Positions 14,301-25,180 are shown, counted from the stretch's first letter. The stretch: 64,000 bases of DNA from Theobroma cacao (GCF_000208745.1 NC_030851.1:9864490-9928489); one strand, 5' to 3'. The notes: a model not told the origin generated them from the sequence alone. Program-made: numbers and translations.

Positions 14301-17300
14301 GGTCCCTGCTCTTATCAATATTAAGGATTTAGTCCCTATACCATAGTTTCAGCAAATTAAATCCCTATACTTTCATTAAATGTTGTACAGAGGACAACTG
14401 TTAATGGTGTGAATATTCAACCGTTAAATTTGTTAATGTGGCATTATTTTAGCCACGTGGACTTTTTTCGCCAGTTGACCACTCCGTCCCAGTTGATTAT
14501 TTTGACTTTTTCTTTACTGATTATATATTTAATAATTTATATATAACATAGAAAACCTGATAAAAGAAAGTATGTAGCCAGCTGGGGAAAAAAAAAAAAG
14601 GAGAGATTTTTAGGCAGCCCAGAATATGTAGCCAGTTGGCAAAAAAGTCGACGTGTCATACCACAAGACCAAGATTATACCATATCACCTAATTTAACGA
14701 TTGAAAATTCACATATTAACAATTGTCTTCAATCTGACATTTGATTAAATTATAAAGATTTAATTCCCAGAAACTGTGGTAGAGGGACTAAATCCTTAAA
14801 ATAGATATACTACAGGGACCAATCTTCAACTTTGACCTTAATTTGTCAACGTATGTCTAATAAGCCAAATGCTGAGAGTGTTGGTCAAAACAATAAACTC
14901 ATGCGTGTTTGAGTGTATGCGTGTATGCGTGTATGATGACATAATGTCACCCTGCATATCACACTGAAAAACTTGAATCTAGATATGCTATGTTTTTAGT
15001 TTTGTTTTAGGCACAGGCTTATAGATTAAGGATAATTGTTAAGTCAGCAGACAAAACATAAACAGTCATCATATTAAAGAATAAAAATCCTCAGCTCAGC
15101 GTATTTATACTTCTACCATTAACCCCCACGGAAATTCCTGCCTCTGGTTGCAGCAAACATGATATGGTAAAAATAAAAGTGAAAACCAACTTGATTAAGT
15201 TTGTACATCTTCACAAATATGAAAGACAAGTAAAGTTATCAGTTCAAAACTAAAAAGAAGAGGTAAGATACAGCACTAACCTGTTCGCCGACACCAATAA
15301 ACTTCAAAGTTATCTCCTCAAATGATAGTATATAGTTAATCTGCAAAACACCCACATCAGCTATAATTTTTCCTGTATGTGGAAAACACACACACACACT
15401 CCACCCTATGTGGATCTACAACATTAACAGAGAATGGATGCTTTCAGATAATAAATTAAATACATAATAAAACAAAGTCAAGAAACAGAAAATTCACTTT
15501 TGCATAAAAAGATGCTGCCCTGAGGAAGTCCCTGGAGGTGAATGCAGCTTCAGCCTGCATAACCAATGTTCCAGACATATCAAATTAAGATGAGCTCATG
15601 TAAGTTTTGTGTTATGAAACTACATTAGATGTCTATAACCAAAACACCTATTACTTGAAAGACAAGAAGTCAGCCAGACAGGACCTGAACTAAATATATT
15701 TGGTCTCTTTGGAGTGGGTCACGAGAATTTGCTAATGCAGCAGCATACTCTTTCATATCTAGATAGACCTTCCACATATCTCGTCCTTCATCATTCACAG
15801 AAACCTAAAAAATGTTTTCAATCCGGAAGCCAGAGAAAATTAGTCATGTACAGTCTGGACCAAAACAGTAGATAAAATCAATTGTAAGATACAAACCTGA
15901 AAAATAGAGTTTTGGTCAAATGCATAGAACAACCCTGCAGTTGCATCACTAGATAGTCCAATAATCCCTCTTGAATTAGAGTCTGATGCCTGATCAAACT
16001 GAAGTTCCTCTATGATTTGCTCACTGATTCTGTTTACAACCTATGTAGCATTTAAAGAACATAGCACATGAGTGTAAAAGCTACAAGAACAGGAAAAAAG
16101 CAAATGTAAACAATCCTACATAAACACCAACAAAACTAATCCCAAGATCCTTCAAAAATAAAATAAAAGGGGGCTCTTAGAAATCAAAGTCTCTCATACT
16201 CATAAGAAAACCCATTTCCAAAATAGATGTAACTGAATTCAGAACCTTTCCAATGGACAACATCAGCAGTTAAGTAAAACATAAGTGTTTATCACAACAC
16301 ACCTTAACCTTATTTCCAATAAGAAGCAAGAAATGAAATTCAGACACCGCCATGGAACTGGGTTTGACTACTTCCGCACCATTAGACAACTTTGTGTAGT
16401 CCAGGAGAGCCTTGTTCTCCACAAAGTTCTCATCACCATCTGGAGAGCTGGATCAAAATATCCGTAACAACTGATGGTGAGTGAACACTCGTATGGAATT
16501 TCATCAGATATAACAACTAGTTCCAATGCATTATAAATGTAAGTGAAATACAACCTAAAACAAAATCAAAAGCAAAGCAGCAATTTAAGTATAAAATATA
16601 AATTTAATTTTTGAAAAGGCAAGAAAAGGAAGTAACAAAGAAAGAAAGTAAACAGATGGTTAACAAAAGAAGAAAAAGTTAAGGATTTAATTCTTTACCT
16701 ATGCTGTGCTCCAAAATTCAAGCCACCATGGTATATACCGGCTCCAGAAAGCCATGCAAAATGAACAGCTCTCCTTTGCTTGATAAAGAAATGCAGTTCA
16801 CTGAGAGAACACAATAGCAGCAGAAAAATCTCACTCAGAAAGCACCATAATTTTATATTTATTTACTAGAAGAGGGAGATAGTAGTTCTCAACCAATAAG
16901 CAAAAATGATTATGTTACCCAAAAACAATAAGCTGAACATGCCATTACATAAGTTCTGCTAACACAAGGCTCTGTTCTCTCTTATGAGTAGTTCAAATTA
17001 CAAAATACAATCATGAAAAAGAACACTTGCCTGTTTGGTATTTCACCAGGAAGTTCCATGAAACGCACAGCACGATCTAGGTAGCTGGCAAAAACAGTCT
17101 AGCATGCAAAAAACTTTAAATTAAAAAAAAAAGGTACCTTTCCACAATGTAATGCACTAATCTAGACAGACGGCTATGAAAATCATGAGAAGAGAACTTC
17201 GGAGTGAGAAGAAATCAGGAAAATAATAAAATTTATGCGCACAGTTGCATGTTTCGTATTTCACCAGGAAAGTTCCATGAAATGCACAGCATGATCGAAG

Positions 17301-19604
17301 TAGCTGGCAAAAACAGTCTAGCATGCAAAAAACTATAAATTAAAAGAGAAGGTACCTTTCCACAATATAATACACCAAGCTAGACAGAAGGCTATGCAAA
17401 TCATGGGAAGAGAACTTCAAAGTGAGAACAAATTCAGGAAAACAATAAAATTTATGCACACAGTTGGCACTTAGATGAGAAGTTTTGTTGCACCTAGATT
17501 GCAAAAAAAAGAAAAAAGAAAAAAAAAGGCACATCTAAATGACTGTATAGAAATTCCAGAGATGAAGAGAATCTGGCTCAACCGATTAATAAATAAATAA
17601 ATAAAAAGGACAAAAGGGACCTCAATCTATAAATCCTCAAAAAGCATCAATATTATGGTATGACCTTAAAGACAAGTAACTTAAGCACCACAATGGAAAA
17701 GAAAAAACTAATAGAACACATCCCCTCCCCTCTCCTCCCTTCAACCCCCTTCCCCACCCCCCACCAAAAAACAAAGCCATACTGTCTTTCAGTCCCCAGG
17801 AGAGGGGTCTAATTTAATTGCATAAGCAATAGCAGAGAAAAAAGGAAGCTGGCATTTTAATGTGCCAATTAAGTTATGGCTTAAGGGCACTGGATCATAC
17901 ATTTACGTGGATGTGTGCGCGTAAAGAAAGAAAGAAGCAGCAGCACAACAGACAAATAACGCAGCTCACATATTAACATGTTCCTTATAGCCAATCACTT
18001 TAAAACTCCCAAAACAGAGGGAAAAGGCATTGGAGCTTAGCTTACCTCTAGTGATCCAATTCCAGTGAAAGAATAAAGTCTTGTGGGAGTAACAGCCATC
18101 ACATAATATCTAGTTCCATTGCTTAAGATAGCTGTTTCCATCTGTACAAAGCCACAATGCCAATTATTAGGAAGAAAGAAGCTTAAGATAGCTGTTCCCA
18201 TCTGTACAAACCCACACTGTGAGTAATTAAGAAGAAAGAACAGGATTATGTGAATGCTGTTTCCAGGCCAGTTTCATGAACCAATGACTCCTCTGACATT
18301 ATCAACATAGGAGATAAGAACCTACTTACATAGCAACATGTTCCAACTAGTTTATTATCAAATATAAATTGTTTAGCGTAAAACAATACTGGCAACAGAA
18401 GACATATCATGCACGGTTGTACAGACAAATAAGCACAGGCAAATTACAACTTTAACCATCCAAACAAGACTTTCTTCTTCCTTGTTTTTTTATTCTTTTT
18501 ACTTTTGGCTAAAGAAAGAGGATGGTCTAGTTGCTTTCACAAGAGAACATCTACATCAGTACAAAGGGTTCTCAAAAAGATGAAACAAGAGAAAATTTAA
18601 AGCCCATTCCCAAAAGAAAGGCACAAAAAGAAATACCTGCAAACCCATGATAGCTTCTGGAAGTTCTGCTAATTCAAATAAAGGCTTTATATACTTCTCC
18701 CTCTTGTCCTTCTCATCTACTGCAATTTCATAGAGTTGGCCATTGTCTGTACCAAGAATGACTTCCCTTGTAGAAGCTGCATTAGAAAAAAAAATTACAT
18801 AAAAGTACACAATAACATAACTAAATCAATACACACAAAGCTCGGTATTATCAAATAAGCAATGGCCAAAAGTTAAATTACCTTCAGTTATCTGTTGCCT
18901 ATTCCAGGCAACAGCATTGACAACTAGCCCTTTCAATCTGCTTAATATGCGTGGCTTGTTCCACTTTGCATGAGTGTAGAATGTATCAGCACCTCCACTG
19001 CCAACAACAGTGGCAATACAATGGCTGCCCCCAGGATCAACAAAAACTCTATGGATGGATTGCTCCCCAGGTCGGCCCGCAGAGAGATCAAAATCTAAGA
19101 TTCCAAATAGACAAGCAAAATTACAAAAATGCTTCCATAATATCATAAACGAACAATAACTCGGCTGTTAACCTCTCAACTGCCATAACTCAACTTGGTA
19201 CCTTAAGTAAGAAGCTCAATCAAACACCTTATATCAATGAGTTCAAGTTCAATTCAACTTTAAGGTAATTACTTAACCAACAAGGATTAAAAATCTGATT
19301 TAAAACTAGCCTGGCATTTCGAAAATTAGCACACTATTTAGCTGAGAACTAAAAATTTACATGATTAATTTTACAGAAAGTGAATTAACCTATACAAGAG
19401 AAATCCAGTAAAGCAAAAGAGGTAAGGATAAAAGAAGATACCATACGAATCTCCCACCCCAAAATCGTGTCTGATAACCCAACCTTTACTTGTTCCCAAC
19501 ACAATCACATCATTTCCAGCCGCCATACACGTAATCACACCGCGGCCTTTCGCCGCATATCTCTCTAGAAGGTCTACTGCGAACACTTGTCTCCCTTTAT
19601 CCAT
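8363..19604 (-). CDS. VPS18: Vacuolar protein sorting protein 18 (Pep3/Vps18/deep orange family)
   Basis: Core subunit of the HOPS and CORVET complexes, which tether membranes for late-endosome and vacuole fusion. The 23 exons (high to low) are 19604-19442, 19094-18882, 18776-18637, 18141-18046, 17098-17031, 16800-16699, 16447-16303, 16040-15897, 15804-15685, 15554-15498, 15340-15281, 14255-14148, 13506-13364, 12532-12454, 11962-11900, 11686-11556, 11465-11360, 11089-10901, 10193-9966, 9681-9526, 9141-8980, 8810-8694 and 8536-8363. All phases close, giving 987 residues, the usual plant size. The N-terminal half matches the Pep3/Vps18 beta-propeller ('GTSKGWVIRHDF', 'VILGTDNGQLYEIA'). The centre is a helical clathrin-like repeat region. 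The C-terminus is a RING-type zinc site with Cys836 and Cys839, CGHAFHAHC at 870-878 and CPFC at 943-946. The exon 5 donor is GC instead of GT. Introns carry a transposon (14284-14837) and two local duplications. The start is the first ATG before the conserved 'QVFAVDLLERYAAKGRG'. Confidence 0.95.
14284..14837. mobile_element. Inverted-repeat MITE in VPS18 intron 11
   Basis: The ends are inverted copies of about 90 bases. The left end runs through 'aagattggtccctg' and 'aaggatttagtcccta', and the right end, read in reverse complement, runs through 'gaagattggtccctgt' and 'aaggatttagtccctc'. Possible target duplications are 'taaatttgt' on the left and 'ttaatttgt' on the right. A 9-base duplication would suit a Mutator-like origin, but the match is imperfect. 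There is no coding capacity. It accounts for more than half of this 1025-base intron. Confidence 0.65.
17032..17470 (-). repeat. Tandem duplication including VPS18 exon 5
   Basis: Two adjacent copies of about 218 bases (about 17032-17249 and 17250-17470) share most bases, from 'tatttcaccagg' through 'aatttatgcgcacagttg'. The lower copy holds working exon 5 (17098-17031). The upper copy keeps the acceptor and most of the exon, but has an extra base ('aggaaagttcc' against 'aggaagttcc') that shifts the frame, and its donor is destroyed. It is therefore a dead exon copy lying just upstream in transcript order. Confidence 0.8.
18121..18240 (-). repeat. 60-base tandem duplication at the VPS18 exon 4 acceptor
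   Basis: 18121-18180 and 18181-18240 both begin 'gcttaagatagctgtt' and end 'gaagaaagaa', with about ten differences. The unit spans the first bases of exon 4 and its upstream intron, so the acceptor sequence is duplicated. The intronic copy offers a second AG 60 bases upstream. Using it would add 20 codons in phase, although a stop codon is possible inside. Confidence 0.8.
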
Positions 19605-20231
19605 CCTTCACCGTCACCCAACCTCTCCCGCCGTTGATTTTCTCGCGAGCCGTCCCTCCACGGACTGCCGTGATGATTCCAAAATTAAGAGGAAGTATGA
19701 TTAGAGACAATTAGGTTTCGCGATTGCAGAAAAACGGAACATGAGATCTTTACTTTAATAGAAATGAAATTTAGAAAGATCGCTCAAGTAAACTGCAAAT
19801 AAATAAAAGTAATGCTAACACCAATTGAAACCTTTTTTATTTTTGCCAAAGAATGCTAATTGAAATTTAGTTGCGCATTTTTCGTTTAGAAGAAAAGAGT
19901 ACCTGAACGAATAAGAGAGGCGATCAACCGGAAAAGTTTCCGGATATTTTAACAGCTATACTTCAGTGAAATCCAGTTTGATAATTGGATTTCTAAGAGC
20001 AAACGATGTCGTATGACTCATCTTGCCGGATCTGAACCGTCATGGGCCATGGAGAGGTCGAGGGAGGAGAAGAAGCGCGCCCTGTGGACCCAAAAAGTTA
20101 ATCATCATTAAGGATAAGATTGTACTTAGACCCTCGTAACAATTTGTCAAATGCCAATACACTCAATTCCCCTTTTTTTTTACCAGTTAACCTTTAAATC
20201 AAATCGGAGCGTCTGTAGGAGCCGTTTATGA

Positions 20232-20242
20232 TCTAACGGCTC
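20232..20242 (+). promoter_or_regulatory. MSA-like element (10 of 11)
   Basis: TCTAACGGCTC matches the mitosis-specific activator consensus YCYAACGGYYA except for the last base. It lies 236 bases before the ATG at 20468. MSA sites are bound by three-repeat MYB (MYB3R) factors and drive G2/M expression. A second, perfect site lies 49 bases downstream. Confidence 0.55.
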
Positions 20243-20280
20243 AGATTTCACCAACAACCCTCCTCTAACGTCTACTTTTG

Positions 20281-20291
20281 CCCAACGGTCA
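20281..20291 (+). promoter_or_regulatory. MSA element (perfect match)
   Basis: CCCAACGGTCA fits the 11-base MSA consensus YCYAACGGYYA at every position. It lies 187 bases before the ATG of the 465-aa gene, within the usual range for G2/M promoters. Paired with the near-match at 20232-20242, it suggests MYB3R control. Confidence 0.65.
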
Positions 20292-20467
20292 TATCTCTCT
20301 CAAGAAAACGAAATTCCCTCAATACATTTATCTCTCTTTTTCTCTCTTACCAATATTCTCCGGAGATTAGCAAAACAATACATACATTTCTGCGTAGTTC
20401 TTTTAACACTCAAATTTGTTGTTGTTTTTTCCTTTTTTCAGGAATTCTTGATTCAAAGTGTACAGAG

Positions 20468-21865
20468 ATGAGTATTCTTCAATACCCAGATTCGTTTAAT
20501 GTGCCGGAGCTCCAGGTTTGGAACAATGCGGCTTTTGACAATGGAGAGTCTGAAGATACCAGCGCCATCAAGGCTTCTTGGGGTAATCTTGAATCTGGGT
20601 CGGTGAATCAGTCACTAGAATCTGATGGCAGCAAAGAAAATCAGAGCCCCCTTTGGCTAAAGTCCCCTGTTTCTTTTAAATCTACTGCGTCTCTTGTCAA
20701 GCCTCTTTGTTCCAAGAATGTTATTGGTAACTCTAAAGAGCAGGCGCTGAAGGGTATTTTTGTCGAGCCTTTGTCAGGGAAACTGAAGAGTGGAGTTGGG
20801 AAAGAAGTAGAGAAAAAGCACGATGAGAAAAAGATTGATATGGAGATTGAAGAGATTGAGAAGGAGATCTCTCGTTTGTCATCGAAACTTGAATCTCTTC
20901 GTCTCGAAAAAGCTGAGTACAATGCGAGAAGTATTGCGATGAGAGGAAGAATAGTGCCTGCTAAATTCATGGAGCAAAAACAGCGCATCGGGAATTTGGA
21001 GATGGGAAAAAAGATTGAAGATCCATTGTTGTCAAGTGCTAAAACAAAAATGAGTCGAAGGGGGGTTAGTTTAGGTCCAACGGAGATTTTCTCTGCTATG
21101 AAATCGAGGCAATTGACGAAGCAGGAAGTCACCACCCCTATTCAGTCAATACAGAGTCGCCGGAAATCCTGTTTCTTTAAGCTTCAAGATATTGATGAAG
21201 GGAAGGTTACAAGAGAGAGAGGCAAGAGCTTGAGCGTTAGCCCTAGATCACGTAAAACTTCTAAGGTTGAAGCTCCTAAGCCAGCTGCAACCACAGTAGG
21301 GTGTAAAAGGGCTGTTAAGAAAGAAGATGGGGTTCTCGCTACAGTTCAGCCAAAAAGACTCTTCAAAGATGGAGAAAAATCAGTAACAGCAAAGAAACCA
21401 TTGAAACCTGGAAGGGTCGTAGCGAGCCGGTACAATCAGATTGCCAATCAAAGCAATGGGAATTTCAGTGTGAACGATGCTCGAAAGCGGTCTTTACCAG
21501 AAAATGGTAAGGAGGAAAGTAACAGGCATGAGAAGAAGCGTGTTTCGCATGAACGGCTAGTGGATTCCTGCAAGAATCAGAAGAGTGAGAGCAGAGTGAA
21601 GAAGAAGTGGGAAATTCCTAGTGAAGTGGTAGTTTTCAAGTGTGAAACGGAGGAAGAATCTCCAGAGCCAGATAATAAGATGAACGATGTACTACCGAAG
21701 ATTAGGACTGTCAGATTTTTGGGTAAAAGTCCTCGTGATTCAGGTCCGGCAAAAAGAGTGGCTGAATTGATGGGAAGGAAATCGTACTTCTGTATGGAGG
21801 AAGAAGCAGAGGACTCTGTTTGTCAGGCTCTGAGTTTTGCAGAAGGGGAAGGAGAGGAAGATTGA
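20468..21865 (+). CDS. Uncharacterised basic coiled-coil protein, probable cell-cycle role
   Basis: This is an intronless 465-residue protein that I do not recognise by name. It has no membrane segment or signal peptide. A charged helical stretch at about 113-155 is a likely coiled coil. The rest is low-complexity, rich in Lys, Arg and Ser, with an acidic C-terminus (GEGEED). Motifs suggest cell-cycle control: a KEN box at 56-58, followed by Pro61, as in APC/C substrates; a KRLF cyclin-docking (RxL) motif at 296-299; and proline-directed sites with downstream basic residues at Ser66, Ser258 and Ser421. The promoter has one perfect and one near-perfect MSA element. Together these fit a G2/M-expressed nuclear or microtubule-associated protein. 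That role is inferred. The start is the first ATG, and the frame stays open throughout. An antisense frame at 20641-21135 is a shadow. Confidence 0.85.
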   Translation: MSILQYPDSFNVPELQVWNNAAFDNGESEDTSAIKASWGNLESGSVNQSLESDGSKENQSPLWLKSPVSFKSTASLVKPLCSKNVIGNSKEQALKGIFVEPLSGKLKSGVGKEVEKKHDEKKIDMEIEEIEKEISRLSSKLESLRLEKAEYNARSIAMRGRIVPAKFMEQKQRIGNLEMGKKIEDPLLSSAKTKMSRRGVSLGPTEIFSAMKSRQLTKQEVTTPIQSIQSRRKSCFFKLQDIDEGKVTRERGKSLSVSPRSRKTSKVEAPKPAATTVGCKRAVKKEDGVLATVQPKRLFKDGEKSVTAKKPLKPGRVVASRYNQIANQSNGNFSVNDARKRSLPENGKEESNRHEKKRVSHERLVDSCKNQKSESRVKKKWEIPSEVVVFKCETEEESPEPDNKMNDVLPKIRTVRFLGKSPRDSGPAKRVAELMGRKSYFCMEEEAEDSVCQALSFAEGEGEED

Positions 21866-24280
21866 TTCATTTGTTAATTTTCTTCTTGACTTTTTTAAGC
21901 TACGGAGTCCGGGGGTTTTGGGGTTGTGAATCATACCATAACTCTTGTTATGGGTTAAGAATGGGTTTATGTTGGCTTAATTCATATATGTAAGCGCTTG
22001 ATTAAGCTTTTACGCTCTCTATTATGCAATAATAAGATAAGCTTTTCTCTTGCTTTCGGGTGAAGATATTTTTTTTTCCTTTCTTTGTAACAACAGTTGA
22101 TAGGTGAAAGTAAATATAATATTTCTTTTTCATATTGACAACTATCCTACCAGTTGGCTATTCTTTCTGCACTTTTCTTTCAGGATTCCTTACCAAATTC
22201 AGGAATGTCTTTCTTTCTTGCATAAATAAACGGCTTCGGTGTTATAAGCCAGATATTCATCTTAGATAGATAAGCATGATTTATGTTTTCCCTAAAGGGG
22301 CTGGAGATTTTACTTTTGCCTTGCTGTTTTCTATCCAAGCATATGAGTGGCATTTTTATCTTCCTCTCTAATTATGATCTATTTTTCTATTCCCATAACT
22401 GTTGAGTAAGTGAATCAAGACTAGTTAGCACTTCTTCTAAAATGAAAAAAGATTCTCTGATGCTAATTGTTAATCATCAACATAGTTTCTTTCTTTCTCT
22501 TTTACCTTGATAAATAGATTGATTCATACTTGCTGTAAAGGGGGTTCTTGTGATAAGAAGAGGAAGCGTTGCAAACAAGTAAGAGATGTACTGGAGGTGA
22601 CGGAGAGGAAGATTGGAGCAGTTCCTGAAGTACTAAATGTTATGGAAGGTGGAAGAGAATAAAAAAAGAATAGGTGTTCTAAATGAGAATAGGATAGAGA
22701 GAAAAGCTTTGAGCGAGAGTTCGATAATTTTGAAAGTGGAGGAGAAAAGTCTCTTTCTTTGAATTGTGAAGGCTTTATATAGAGTGTCAGAAGTAACGGT
22801 TACAAGAAAAGGTTTTAATACACGTAATGAATGATACCATTAAAGAGAAATTTAATGTTAGGTAACCGTTACTGAGAGTTAATATTGAATAACGGTTAAA
22901 AACTTATTATGTGACTGTTAAAGTAATTATATTTAATGAGACTTATTCTCGAGTAGGAGTTGATAGAGAATAGTTGTACGTGAACAGGTACAAGAGAACA
23001 AGCTATACATGAATAGATATAAGAGAAGAAGGTGTATGTGAACAGGTATACGAGAACAAGATAGAAGGGTGAAACACTTGTACTTCAGGAAAAGGTTAAG
23101 AGAAAGACCTTTTAACTATCTCCATATCTGAGCCACCAAGTCAAACTCTCCGGAACATCCCAATATGAAAGTAACCTGTGAACCTTGCCACCTATTCCGG
23201 ATTACTTCATTGTCATTTGTGTGAAATTGTTATTCTATGTGAAGTAGTTGTTCTACTTGTATTAATTGTTCCTCGTGGAGTAATGCTCCACTTATTCTAC
23301 TTGTTCTACATGAAGTAGTGCTTTACTTGTAATGATTGTTCTTATTATTCTTTATATAATGTTACATGATAAAATAATTTTTCAGAGAATAAGTATAAAC
23401 CAAAATCGACTATCTACACTTGTTTTCCTCCTTATAATCTTTTACTACTATTTTTTTAAGAAAAAATTTTGAGATTTTTTTTGTTAAGTAATCTTGAGGT
23501 TGATAAGTGAGAAAAAAAAAGCAAGAAATTAATAAGGGAAACTACAAACAACTCAAACCAAAGTTGATGTTTGAATATCAAATGACTCATCCCTTCCAGG
23601 GTGAAAATGATCCCTTTCCAATGTTTGAAAAAGGGACTGAAAAGTTGATGTAAAGAAAATGGGATGGAGAAGAAGGAAAAATGATGTTGTTTGCAGTTTG
23701 CGTCTGTGCTCTGCTTTGTTATGGAATTAAGCAACACGCATGTCCTTCAATTCTGATAGTGATGATTTTGTTCTGTTATGAAGCCATTGCCACCATGAAA
23801 TGACACTGCTACTAGTGTGGAGATTAAGAAGTAAATATCTCAACTTCACTTGTAATTCCATCACTCTGTCAAGCCACTTCTTTCGTCCCCACTTGAATTT
23901 ATCTGAACCTGCCATGATTGTCCACAAATTTTGGAAACCGTTTGTTTCAGACTTTACCACCCAAGATTAACTATCAATTATTTATATTCTAAACCAAGAA
24001 AGTTAAAAGAATGAAATAGCAAGAGAGTAAAAGATCTTTACCATTAGCTTGTGCATGCTAAAGGTATAAGATATATTTCTTCTCTAGATATTTGCCTGAG
24101 GTTAACCACGCCTAACAATATCACAACATAAAGGAGATGTTTGATTATTATTATTTTTAGGTATAAAGTTTTTTTTTGAATAATTTTTCCAACTGGAAAG
24201 GTTTTAATAGAATAAGCTAAGAATTCAATGAATATTCTTTTTAGAAGAATTTAAGAAAAAAAGTTAGGATATGCTTAGTA
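21866..24280. other. Intergenic region with minor repeats
   Basis: The 3' flank of the 465-aa gene is followed by AT-rich sequence. Positions 22660-23400 look like part of an LTR or other repeat: there are several 'aacggtta' and 'gtaaccgtta' words, three consecutive units of about 28 bases near 22975-23060, and repeated 'gaagtagt' and 'ctacttgt' words. No second copy is present in the window to prove this. A small open frame at 23727-23960 is listed separately. Confidence 0.4.
23727..23960 (-). CDS. Small hypothetical open frame, doubtful
   Basis: The frame encodes 77 residues, with a tryptophan-rich centre ('ISWWQWLHNRTK') and a basic N-terminal half ('KFKWGRKKWLDRV'). I recognise no family. 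There is no clear promoter, no neighbouring exon and no signal peptide. It may be chance or a remnant of an older gene. Confidence 0.15.
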   Translation of the reverse strand: MVKSETNGFQNLWTIMAGSDKFKWGRKKWLDRVMELQVKLRYLLLNLHTSSSVISWWQWLHNRTKSSLSELKDMRVA

Positions 24281-24289
24281 TTTTTTAAG

Positions 24290-24580
24290 TTAAATTATAC
24301 AATGCTTTACAAAAAAAATATAGATTTAGTTCATATATAATAATTTATGTAAATTGAATTTTTATATTTTGTCATTTTGTTAATTTCAATCTTTAACTCT
24401 AATATTGTTAAAATTTATCGTTAAATATGTTAACATGGTATTTTGACCAAGCTAATGTGACACTTTCTGTTGATGTAGCATTGATTATGTGCTGATGTGG
24501 CATGATTATGTTAATGTGACAAAAAAATGTTGACATGACAAATGTTGGCATGACAATTGCTAACATGATAATTACTAAAT
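24290..24580 (+). repeat. Arm of an inverted-repeat element, left of Copia-1
   Basis: Contains 'gatttagttcatatataa', 'atttcaatctttaactcta', 'ttgaccaagctaatgtgac' and 'gtgctgatgtggcatgat'. The reverse complement of 32000-32310 repeats these words in the same order. The two arms lie on either side of Copia-1, so they may be the two ends of one older element that Copia-1 split, or two inverted copies. Confidence 0.5.
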
Positions 24581-24742
24581 TAAAAAAATTGAGAAAAATC
24601 TTACAATCATTATTCTATGTTGAAACATCATTTTTTTTCTTTCAAAATTTCTATTTTATTTCAAATTGAACTAAACACATGGTAAAGAAAGCTTATAAAT
24701 GATCAACGTAAAAGTAAAATTGTTTTTCGCAACCTAATTCAT

Positions 24743-25050
24743 AGTCAAAGTCGCAGTCTTATTCGAAGTTTTAGTCCTAGAGATAAACGACCTGTCATAA
24801 CTGAGGGGTTAAAATCTCATCTTGGTTTTCAAATAGATGATCAAGGCCCTCCATATAAAGGCAAATCAAGGTTTACATCTTCTAGATCAAGGAGTCATGG
24901 TTCCTTTCTTTTTATATCTCCTAATATCTCACCGCCAAGGCATCGTAATAGAAAATCATCTTCATCCCCTAACATGTAAAAATCAAGCTCACCTTATGGA
25001 CAAAGAGGATTGGTGTCTTATGAAGCCTAAATCTACCCCCTTTCATTTAA
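24743..25050 (+). pseudogene. Fragment of an RS-rich (splicing-factor-like) gene
   Basis: One frame reads through about 300 bases with a single internal stop. It encodes repeated Arg/Ser dipeptides and 'RSFSPRDKRP', 'DDQGPPYKGKSRFTSSRSRS' and 'SPPRHRNRKSSSSP'. This composition is that of RS domains in nuclear splicing proteins. There are no RRM, cyclophilin or other anchoring domains and no start codon, and the frame ends before Copia-1. It is most likely a captured or truncated gene fragment. The parent gene cannot be named. Confidence 0.5.
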
Positions 25051-25180
25051 ATTTAATTGATCAGGCTAAGAAGCTTACCTAGTTGTCTTGATTGCGTTTG
25101 ATTTGCAACACTAGTTGAATCTTCAAAGAAAAAATGCGGATCCAAAAATTGAATCTTAAAAAAAAAGCCCATTAACCTTT

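Larger units (their letters stand above)
19605..20467. promoter_or_regulatory. Divergent intergenic promoter region of VPS18 and the 465-aa gene
   Basis: The two start codons lie 863 bases apart, head to head. The VPS18 side (19605-20100) is moderately GC-rich and probably holds its leader. The other side has the MSA elements (20232-20242 and 20281-20291) and a CT-rich leader tract ('tctctctttttctctctt'). Whether control is shared cannot be told from the sequence. Confidence 0.5.

Noticed and set aside
20641..21135. 164-codon open frame antisense to the 465-aa gene
   Set aside because: A shadow of a lysine- and glutamate-rich coding region; no domain or promoter.
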